A stretch of DNA of 64,000 bases from assembly GCF_000327385.1 (NCBI RefSeq), contig NW_008707025.1, positions 634,782 through 698,781 on the forward strand, given 5' to 3'. The stretch comes from Lottia gigantea. Its lineage: Eukaryota; Mollusca; Gastropoda; Lottiidae. The position numbers and the translations under genes are program-made. The notes beneath the pieces are model-generated. The model worked only from the letters and a program-made list of their open reading frames with translations. It was not told where the DNA came from and searched no databases. This document shows positions 11,028-23,000 of the stretch, piece by piece (positions within the stretch are counted from its first letter, which is position 1; the number at the start of each line of letters is the position of its first letter).

Positions 11028-14000
11028 GAAGAGATTAAAGTGTACTGAAAATTAAAAGTGAATCAAGATGGCTAAGTTTAAAGCTCAGATGTTATGGGAG
11101 AATATAGAGAAATGTGATCTGTCTGCTGTTCATGGTTTATTAGATAGTGGTAATATCAATTTGGAAGAAAGAAATGAGGTACTAATTATAGTCATCTTTA
11201 TATCTTTCTTATACTAAATAAAAATCATGTCCAAGTTTTTAATTACATTGGTTATTTTTGTATCAGAATTAAAATGATATGATTATCCATTGCTGTGTTC
11301 GGTTATATAGTTTAATGTGGGTAAGTGATGTGCTGAAGGGAAACTATGTGGAAGAATTATGACTTGTTAATAGGTTTACTTTAATCGAGTATGAAATTCA
11401 TTTTTCCCAGCCCTGTCCATGAGACATTGAGGTGCATTTTCTGGTGGTTGCTGAAACCCCCTCCCTCCACTGTACTCCACCCCAAGGCTGGTAATAATGT
11501 TGAAATTTTGGTATTGATACATCAGTATGCTTGCATTTTCTGTGACTCAACCTAACTTTAGCTTTCTTTCACACTCTTTGCATCTGCCGTAGTCCAATGA
11601 AGTGCTGAGGACATAAAATCTTTTCTTATTGTTAAATGTTTTTGATGGTTGAAATAAGTTTTTTTTCGGTTTTCTTATTAAAGATGGGCCAGACATTTTC
11701 TAATGGTAGCCAGTGAAAAAGGTGCATTAAATATAGTTAGAGAGTTATTAGAAGCTGGTGTGGATCCTAATGCAGTGGATAATGTAAGTACCATTTCTGA
11801 CCTAAGGCTCCCTTACATAAGGTCAATTTCATCTCTGCATTTGACCTTATGGGCCTCCACATTTTATAACATTGCAGTCAAGAATTCATTCTTGCTTATT
11901 TACTGTGAAGAGTTCAACTAGAATGAAAACGATCGGGCCATACATACCAGATCAAAGATGTTCTATAAAGGAAAGTTCTCCTTTCTTTGTTCTTTGTAAG
12001 TATTGGTTAATTGTGGAACTACTGGTGTTATAATTGTTACGAAATCTAAATTTGAGGACATTAGTTATTATCCTTGTAAAACATGGTTGGCGGGCGTGTA
12101 GCTTGTTGTGCATGTTGAGCAGCTGTAACTGGAGTGGCACAAGGCAGGGTATTCTTACTCTTCTAGACACCTGATACCACTGTGCATTATGAAATACTTA
12201 CTCATTTATGATTGATAAACTTCCTCATGTGAAAAGTTCATTATCTTCTATCAATATTTTGCAAAAATGTTGTTTTGGATTTCAGGTTTATTTATTGCTA
12301 GTTTCTTTTATACTTTTAATGCTGAGATGGTCTTTATGATTTTTGTTTGTAGGATAACTGGAGTGCTCTACTATGTGCTGCTAAACAAGGTCATTTAGAA
12401 ATAGTAATAGAATTATTAGAGAGAGAAGCTGATATAGAGCATAGAGATATGGTAAGTATGTTATAATGGATGGCCAAAACTCTTTTCATACCTTAATTTT
12501 TGATGGTTTATTTATCAATAGGTATCTATTTTAATACAACACCTTGGATAAAAAATCTGAAGGTTTCCTCTAGACTTATGGCAGGATCAGACTTTGGTCA
12601 TTTAGATTATGGATTCACATCAGCTGCCTCAAAGCTAAAGATAAGATGATTCATTGCACTACCTGCCCTCATTAGCCTCATTTTTGAATGAATGTGAAAC
12701 TTTTGAAAACAGCAGTATCCTGTGGACTATTTGAATTTCAGCGAATACCATTCATTATTTCAGTGTGGATGGACACCATTAATGTGGGCCTGTTATAAAG
12801 GTCGAGTTATTGTGGTACAAGAATTATTAGAGAAGGGAGCTAACCCAAACATCAAAGCTGAGGTACCATTTAAAACACATATATTCATATTTGTTACAAA
12901 TTTTGGTTTAGAATATGAGTAAACGTAGTTAGTTTGAATTTGAACTAGTTATATATTTGTAAAAAGATTTCATTATATAATGTCTGATGAATTTATAAAA
13001 TATTTTATCTGTAATGTTTTAGCATAATATGACATGTTTAGCATGGGCTAGTGGTAGAGGTCATACAGAAATAGCACAAATGTTATTAGAAAAAGGTGCT
13101 AAAGCTAATACAGCTGATAAGGTGAGATTTTGTTTGATTTTAGATTTCAATTACATGTATATCTTAATTATGATGCTGTTCTATTTTATTAGTACTGGTT
13201 TTTCAAACAGCAAATAGTTTTCATACTTTTTTGGAAAGATAACCATTTCAAAACTAGTGGTCCTGATGAGAATTTTATATCTGAAACATGTGTCAACGGT
13301 ATTAGACAAGAATCTGATAATAAATCTAGATGTTCAATTTTATGAGTTTGCTCAAAGGTAATCAGTTATATGAACTATATTTGGCTTAAGAAATTCTGAA
13401 ATTTGAATCAAAAATTTCAGTATGGGACAACACCATTAATCTGGGCTTCAAGAAAGGGTTATGTAGAAATTGCTGATGCTCTGTTAGCTGATGGGGCTAA
13501 TGCTGATGCTTCTGGAATGGTGAGTTTTCTTGTTATTCAGATTTGATTCTGTACAGGACAATATGGCTCAGAATTATTTATATCATGGTCTAAATAAAGA
13601 GTTCAAAATGAAAATATGGATGAAAATGTTTGGAAAATTGAACCATTATTAAACAAAGTTATAATCAAATGAATCATAGTCAAATATGGATTTCTGAAAT
13701 AATTGATTTTTACTGAAAAGACCTACAAAAAACTAACCAAATAACAAAAAAACATAGATTTATGATCAATGGGAGTTAAATGTTTGTCTAATAAAACAGA
13801 AAATTATGGAATTAAGGACTTATTATTTTTGATCTATATTTTAGAATTCTTGGACACCATTACTGGTAGCTGCTAAAGGAGGTCATACTGAAGTAGTACA
13901 GTCTTTATTAAAATATGATCCTAATGTTAATGCTGTAGATAAGGTAAGTGAACATATTTTTGTTCATTCAATCTCTGATTGTGACAATGCACAGTATTTG

Positions 14001-17000
14001 GTGCTTTAGAGCCGAAAATAAATTTGTATGTTGAATTCTGCTGTTTTCATTGTACACCACATGGTCTTGCTAATTTTCTTTCTACCAATTAGGCATATAG
14101 CAAAAAGACTTTTAATTATATGTTTTATATTATAGGATGGGTTGACAGCATTAGCTATTGCTGCTAAAGAAGGATTTAGTACCATTGTTGGTGATCTATT
14201 GGCTCAAGGTGCTTATGTTAATATGTCAGACAGGGTAAGTACATTTATATACTTGTCATGCCTTCTTTATTAATACATGCTTTTAAAGGTTATATAGAGA
14301 TAGTAAGATCATTATAAAGTAGACATGTTTATATTGTAGGCTAATGATACTATATTAATACATGCTGTAAAAGGTGGTTATATAGAGATAGTAAGATCGT
14401 TATTAAGCAGACATGTTGACATTGATGTAGAGGGAGCTGTGAGTATTATATTTTTTGTCTGAAATGGGGTAATAAACTTGATGGTGGTAGATTCCAACCT
14501 CTCAAGTCTAGGTCAATATTGATTTTGCTGGAAAGTAGAGAATTATGGCATCTCTTTTCAGCTGATTTTTTCCAGTCTGCTTTGCTTAGGTTGATTAAAT
14601 CCAACAATTGATCAGTTTCTCAAGTTGCCACCAGTTGCTGCGACTTGAGTCCTAACTGTGGATGTAAAATAAGGATCCATATACATCTGAATGATACAAA
14701 TTGAAGCTTTAAACTTCGTGTAGACACATAGAGGATCGAAAACATCTTTGAATAATGTCTTAAAAAAGGTTCCCCCAGATTTTAACAATATCATGTCACA
14801 AGTTTATAAGAAAAAGTGTCAAAACATTGAAAATGACTACTATATCTGTTTTTATTTAGCTTTATTGAAATTTTATTATTGGGGGTGGATTTCATTTTTG
14901 TATAATGACAGTGACTGATGTATATCGTTCCCTGTTTAGGAAAGTAAAACAGCTCTGTATTGGGCTGTAGAAAAAGGACACAGTAGAATAGTTAGTTTGC
15001 TGTTAGATCAAGACCCAGATTTAGAAGTTTGTACTAAGGTAAGGTAGGCCTTTGGTGAAATCTTCTATGTGGTATTGGCTAACTGGTTGTGTCCCTTTCA
15101 CCTATTCTTTTGCTGCGAAGACTGTCTTTATTTGGCAGTGCTTTCAAAACCCAGTGTTGACCTTCAACCCCCATGCCTGACTATATGCATATCTTCTTGA
15201 ATAGGACATCAAGTTTTGAATGGAGAAATGTCTATTCATCCCAATAATTCTGGGTTGAAACACTTGTCTTTTGTGGCAGTGGAATAGCTCAGCCAGTAAC
15301 AAATTAGATCTGGTAGGCCATGGTTTCGAATCCTACTCCAGGTAAAAAATCACTGTATCAATGGTTAGTTAGTTAGTAGAAAGAGAAAAGCTGACTTAGG
15401 CTACAATAGGCTCATATACCGGTATTTATAAGAGTATGGGACTACTCCTTCCCAACTCCATTGCTACCATTTCAACTTAGAGTGCCATTATTTTTATCGT
15501 TCCATCAAGTTGATTTAAGTTGAGAAGTAGTATATAATTATAAGATATATATATTACAGGATAATGATACAGCCTTATTAAGAGCTGTAAGAAGTAGAAA
15601 TGAGGAATGTGTTAAGTTGTTAATGGAGAAAGGAGCTAAAGTTTCTGCTGCTGATAAGGTAGGCTTATAAGTGCTTAGCTTGGTACCCAGGCCCAATTCC
15701 TTTTTAAGTGGAGATGAAGGCTTAATTTTGTATCAAACCACTGGGTTTTCTCAGTGAATGGCGCAAGTTGAATGGCTGACATGGAAAAAGCGTCCAGTAG
15801 TTTAGATTTTGAAATAAAAAGAGGCTATGTGTTCTACACGCTGTGCTTGTTAAAAGTCTCTAATGGAATCAAAATAGGGTAGTCTTATTTCCGATGCCAT
15901 GTTGAATTATCCCCAGTGCACACTGCATGGCTTTTCTGTCTTCAGTCCAATTTGGAACAGAAGAAATGTATGCCATAACTCAAATTCATTTTCATTTGAA
16001 CCTTAAAGTTGATATTGTAACCATATCAAACACATTGGTGTTGAGTTGCCATTTAGTTTAGTAGAATTGATCTATTTGGTTGTTGTTTTTCCAGCGTGGT
16101 GATACACCACTACATATTGCTATTAGAGCTAGAAGTAAAAAGATAACAGAATTGTTATTAAGAAATCCTAGAAATAGTCGATTACTATATAGACCTAATA
16201 AATCTGGAGAAACACCGTATAAAATGGATTCCTGTTATCAGAGAAGTATCTTAACACAGATATTTGGACATCGTAAGTTTCTTTTTGTGATTTGAAAAAT
16301 AGCCTTAAAATAGTGCATCATTTGGTAGTAGATTTTTTTTCTTTACTGCATGAAAAGCACTAAAGTTTTCAAGTTCTACCTTTTCGAATATAGGTTAAAA
16401 AACTGAGCACTATATTCACAATTATATGGTATTGATTAGTAGGTACTACCACACCAGTCCTTGCCCATATCTCTTTATATCTATAGGAGTTATTGATTAT
16501 AAACTATTGTTCCTTCACAATTGTTTATAAATGTCAAGTATTTTTTACAAAATCTGTAATATGAAACTTCGAAATAAAAATGTATATTGAGTGAGAAATG
16601 TTTTCTTTATTTTTCATTGAATTATTCTTGAGTTCTTGCCCTTGAATTTTTCGAAATATATTAAGCTTGACAATTTCGTATGTTATTGTAGGTAATTTAA
16701 ATGCTACTGATGCTGAGAATCTATTAGGTTATGAAATCTATAGCAGTGCATTAGCTGATATCTTATCTGAACCAGCTCTTATTACACCTATAACTCTTGG
16801 ACTCTATGCTAAGTGGGGCAGTGGAAAATCTTTTCTTCTTGGAAAACTTAAAAGTAAGTGCAACTATAATAGTTTCAATGATCAGGGATGAAAAAAGCAA
16901 CTAGTGATGATGTTTTGCAACTTCTTGAGCGAATTCTTGTAGAATTATGTATCATTTTCCACCATTTAAGGGGATTTCAATATATTATATTGTAAACATA

Positions 17001-20000
17001 CTTCCATGATGATTCTTTATTCTTTTATTACAGCCTCGAAATGATTATAGCTTGAATTTCTAAAGTTTTAGTTCGATTGTAACAGGACCAATGTATTTTA
17101 ATAGTCCTTATTGCTGAAGAAACATACATTTTAGTTATATCTTGACGATATAGACATTATTTATTGTGATTTTAGGTGAAATGAAAGTGTTCACTCATCA
17201 GAACATGATTCCCCAAGATGATATCAAGTTTGGTTGGATATTATTTTTATTACTGCTATTTATAAATACTGTTATTGGGGAGACTCTAGCTTTAACCACT
17301 AGATTTGAAGTTGGTCTAGCTGTTGGTTTTGGTTTGTTCTTATTTGAGTATGGATTTTTATGTAAGTATAACTAAATACTATTAGTTCAATCTACCATTT
17401 TGATGTTTTAAAGTTTAAACACAAGGAAAATGCAGACGCAAAATAAATGATATTGTTAGAATTCAAATGACTGCGTTGATTACTCTGTAATGTTTTTGTA
17501 CAATTTGGGTTCGATTGGTATTATCATATGATCATGTTAATGTCAATAATGAATATGTTATGTTATGATATGATATGATATATGATAAATGATATCATGT
17601 TGATGTCAATAATGAATATGTTATGATATGATATGCTATGATATGATTATGATATCATGTTAATGTCAATAATGATTATGATATAATCATGTTAATTTTA
17701 TATGAATGCTATAATGATAATATTGCGTAATGTTAATGTGATGATATTTTCATGTTGTGTTAGTTTGAAGCTACGTTATATTGTTATCTTATAATAAGTA
17801 ATATTATGTTATATTATGTTATGTTATATTACAGGGATAATTCGAGTGTGTAAGAATAGGTATAATTTACCAGCTGCTGTGAGACTAGGTGTTATGTTTA
17901 ACAGTAAATTTCATCTGATGGCACTATTCCTGAAAATGTTATTCTGCATTCCTAAAAGAGTGAGCTCATCTGATAAACTCAATTATGCTGATGGTTCTGC
18001 ATATTCTGTTAGGTAAGAAATGTAATTTTCATGTATTCATTCATTCATGTTTATAATCTGTTATAATTTATGATTATTGACAAAATAGTCAAAGCATGGT
18101 GAACACTTAAACTTACTGACTTGTATATGAAGGACTAGCCCCACAAATCTGGCCCTTATTATACCTCTGACGTGATATACAGATGTGATATAGGCACATT
18201 TAGGAATTTTAGGTTGTAACATTGCAGTAGAGATAAAGTTTTATTTGCTTAGAACAACTTTTGGGTGGCTAGTTTTGAGAAACAAGAGGTGAACGATTTC
18301 TCGAGCATCTGTAAATTGTACTAGAAAAAAATAGCTTTAAGTTCTGTCACAAAAATTTGATATTGAAGTTTTAAGTTTCAGAGACATAAGATTGGCACAA
18401 TACCAGTTTATCTGCTTTGATAAGATGTATAAGCTTTATATTTTATAATTTGTAGGTTTTTATTTTCTGATTGTACAAGATTAACTAGTGTTGGCGGTGA
18501 AAAGTCACTAGCAGCCATGATAGCTACATTATGTGTAGCTGTTGAACAGGAATATGGTTTTCTAGTGTCCAGATTGTTTCGTGTTTTTAAACCACATTAT
18601 GGAAGTAAGTTCAAATCTGAATCATATAATTATAAAAGAGTTGCTAAATAGGTTTTCTAGGTTTTTTTTTTGCTTCTATTTGCATCATTCCAATTTTGAT
18701 TAACTTTATTTAAAATAACGCATTCCTTAAGCTAAGGTTCCATAAATGCGTCATGCGGATGCGTCATGCGGATATAAATGGCCCTTGCGGATCCGTCATG
18801 CGTTAAATATGATTCCATATGTACGTTAAACGTATGCGTTATCTTTCTTTTGACGCACAGACTTTTAGACAGATGCTTGTTGATAAAAAAGACAGGGAAT
18901 CCCCACAAAATACGTAACATTTGGGAGATCTGGGCGCGGAAAGACGCTTGACGGAGACCATTTGACAGATACCGCTTCCGCATATGGAATCATACCCTCT
19001 TTAACCAACCATTTCGATTTTTAACGGATGACGGATCCGCATGATGAGTATATGGAATCTTAGCTTTAGCCGTATATAAAATACTGCATTCCTTAGTTGC
19101 ATTCATAATAAGCCATTCCTTATTCATATTCAAAAAAAGCCATTCCTTAGTCTATTCAAAAAAAGCCATTCTTTATTCATATTCAAAAGAAGCCATTCCT
19201 TATTCATATTAAAAAAACATTCCTTAGTCTATTCAAAATGAGCCATGCGTTAGTCTATTCAAAATAAGCCATTCCTTATTCAGATTCAAAATAAGCCATT
19301 CCTTAGTCTATTCAAAATAAGCCATTCCTTATTCATATTCAAAATAAGCCATTCCTTATTCATATTCAAAATAAGCCATTCCTTAATCATATTCAAAATA
19401 AGCCATTCCTTAATCATATTCAAAATAAGCCATTCTTTATTCATATTCAAAATAAGCCATTCCTTAGTCTATTCAAAATAAGCCATTCCTTAGTCGTATT
19501 CAAAATAAGCCATTCCTTAGTCGTATTCAAAATAAGCCATTCCTTAGTCGTATTTAAAATGAGCCATTCCTTAGTCGTTTCAAAATAAGCCATTCCTTAG
19601 TCGTATTCAAAATAAGCCATTCCTTAGTCTATTTTAAATAAGCCATTCTTAATAAACTACAGATAATAGGCTTAATAAACCTATAAACATGAAGAAATTT
19701 TAAGCCTTGTTTGTTGTATTTCAGATAGTAAAAAAGCATCCTTCAAATCAATGTGTGGTATACCATATTTTATAATAGTACTATTAATAGTACTACTGAT
19801 AGCAATTAGTATTGCATTAATTACTATTTATAAAGTATCTAGTATACCAGTTAATGCTGTTTTAATCACCTTTGTTTGTGTAATTGGGCTGTCTTTTATC
19901 ACCAATCTATGGACCTGGGCTCAAGCTAGTATGGCGTTGATCAACTCTCAGAAAAGTCGAGTCGTGAATGCTGCAGAACAAGTAGATCTTTTGAAAATGG

Positions 20001-23000
20001 ATGGATTCATGCACAAGCTAAAATCAGAAGTAGATCTAATGAGTAACATGGTCAACTGTATGGATGCCTTTACTGACAAACAAACACGGCTGGTGGTAGT
20101 GGTGGATGGCTTAGACAGCTGTGAACAAGATAAAGTCCTCCAAGTATTGGATACTGTCAATTCCTTATTTTCCGATGACAATTCACCCTTCATTGTCATC
20201 TTAGCAGTGGATCCACATGTAATTATCAAGGGAATTGAACAGAATTTATCTTCCAAATTTGATTCCAATGTAAATGGTTATGATTACTTAAGAAATGTGG
20301 TCCATATTCCATTTTACCTGCAAAGTCAAGGTGTAAGAATACCAAAACAGAATCTAACAGGGCCTTATTCCTCGGAAACCTCTGTGGTTGCTGAATCTCC
20401 TGGCAAGCCTTATATGGTAAGTAAAACAGATGGATACTTTTTTATGGCAAAGTTTTGAAACACTGTATCACTTTTCAATTTTGATTTTGTATTAGATATG
20501 CATCTTTATCAATTTCAAATCCTTTTTACATCTGATACTTTTTCTAGTTCAAATATTCATAATTCAGCAAAGATATTTGTGTACATCCAGGTATGATTAA
20601 AAAGGTAGCCTTGATCAGTCTATTTTATGGGTACAATAAAAAGTGTATAACTATAATACATAGTACTTGTGTTCATGTTTTGAAATGCGCTTGGAACTTC
20701 TAAATATCTTTATTGGGTTCGATCCTTGAAATTTCAGTTAAGTGAGCAAGAATCTAATTTTTGCCAGAACTGAATATTTGTTGTTATGTTTACAGCATCA
20801 AGAATCAAAATCCTCTACAAGTATAGGCCATGAGAAGAATATGCACAGTAAAGTTAAGAATAAGTTGTCTTCAATGTTATCGGAATCACTTCCAGGAATG
20901 AATTATGCTTCATCTGTTGATTTAAGTCATACGTTTGTAAAGAATGATTATTTTAGTGATATTAATCCTAGGAGTATGAGAAGATTAATGAATATTGTGG
21001 CTGTTACTGGTATGTTTTTTTTTGTATATAACCAATGCCATATTTTTTCTTAAAAAACTTTGCGATTTTTTAACATCAGAGCGACTAACTTGAAAAAAGT
21101 TATTTTATTTTCCTGTTTGTTTTTATATGTGCATATGTAGATCACTGGACATTAGATAAACAAAAATGTATGGAAGTCAGATATGTCATCAAACTGAATT
21201 ATCAACGTATTTTATGGCTTGGCCCTGGGTATACTTTACAATGTCACGCAGGTGCCATATGATTTTACCTGCTAGTGGTATATGTTTGAGAGACTGACAC
21301 AGAAATACGTATCCTGAAAATATTTTATTTTTTGGATGATAAACCAAGGTCTAATTCAATTTAGAATGGATGGCATAAACGTGATAAAACTGAACTGTAT
21401 TTTAAGCTATGCCCTGGTGGTATTTTGCAATGTCACTGTGAAGTTATTTTTTATTTCAGCACGTTTATTACGAGCTTATCATATTGAATTTAACTGGCAT
21501 CGTTTAGCAGCATGGATTAATATTATAGAACAATGGCCATATAGAGTATCCTGGATTATATATTATTTTGAAGAAACAGATTGTTTAGATAACAACACTT
21601 CATTACATTCTGTTTATCAAAAGTAAGTTGTTATGCTTCATGACATTATATTCATTACATTCTGTTTATCAAAAGTAAGTAGTTGTGGTTCATGACATTA
21701 CATTCTGTTAATCTAAAGTAGGTAGTTGTGGTTCATGACATAATATTCATTACATTCTGTTTATCAAAAGTAAGTAGTTATGGGTCATGAAAAGTAAGTA
21801 GTTATGGTTTATGACATTATATTCATGGCATTCTGTTTATATCAAAAGTTTCTAGTTGTGGTTCATGACACTCGTTACATTTTGTTTATTTATGTACTTT
21901 TTCATCACATTGTAATTACCTGCTGTTGACCGAATTGTCTTAGTAGCCATTTTATTTTATATTAATGTTTCTTTACAGAATATCTCTTCGTATCCCAGCA
22001 TCTAAAGATATTGATCCACTGTTAGAAATTGATAGAAATGTAAGGAAATTAGAAGCGTTTTTAGCCAGTAAATCAGGCAATACACCACTATTAAATGTTG
22101 GAGATCTGAAAAAGTTTCTGGGTTGTACTATTAATTTAGATCCTTATCTTAGGAAACTTATTAGAGGTAAGTTTTAATTTGTGTCCTCAACTTTGAACTT
22201 TTTCAAAACTTCAATTTAATTGGTACAACCTGAAATATATTTTGGATCAAAAACCTATAAAAATAAAGCCCTCTCACTGCCACTGGTATAGAGAGCTCAT
22301 ATCTTTTTCAGATATAAAATGTCCACATGTTGGAAATTTTATCTCTGTATCCAAACCAGTTTTTTGTTAATACTTTTTATATCTGAAATATGTCTCGTTT
22401 TGCAAAAAATGTTTAAATTAGCTTGAAGCAATGAAAACAAGATAAAAGAAAGTGTAATGGTACCAAAAAGACTATATATTTTTACTACTGCCACATTTAC
22501 TGTTGTACAAAACATTACCATGACAACAGACAATAAGTTATAGTAATATTGTTTTATATTGTAGAATTTCAAAGTAATGCTGAGAGAATGGAATTTGGCA
22601 TGCCTGGTATCTATCCACAAGGTGTTAATATGCCATCTAGAGATAGTGAAGCTAATCTTTTATCTAGCAGACTATCTGGTAAACCCAGTGTACTTGGAAC
22701 ACCAACACGTCTGCCTGTCAATTTGGCGTATGCTAATTCATTCATGCAACAGTATGGTCAGAATTACAGTGCTCCAATGCCAGGAATGATGCCAATGATG
22801 GGTGCCATGCCAGCAGCTTCTGTAGCATCTTGGCCAACTAATAGACCCCCTCCACAAGTTTTCCTCAAGGTAAGTCAAAACACACGGTTTTTTGACAATG
22901 TGATTAAAATACTGCTCTGTTTTGTTTCATATATTTCTCTGTGTGACACTTCAATCATCCCGTGGTCTTAAGACATTCATAGGAAAGAGATATTCCACCA

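Larger units (their letters stand above)
11068..16272 (+). other. KIDINS220: Kidins220 ankyrin block, one repeat per 99-nt exon
   Basis: Exons 2-11 each encode exactly 33 residues in phase 0, starting two residues before the TPL/TAL position and ending at the D-K/D-M/D-N turn. Examples are [13 protein letters not shown] (12764) and [13 protein letters not shown] (14940). Exon 12 holds the last repeat ([16 protein letters not shown]) and the linker [10 protein letters not shown], closely like human Kidins220. Nine of the ten exons measure 99 nt; exon 2 measures 100. Confidence 0.92.

Noticed and set aside
15279-15350. tRNA gene
   Set aside because: It has A- and B-box-like motifs but no matched acceptor stem, and equals the head of a SINE.
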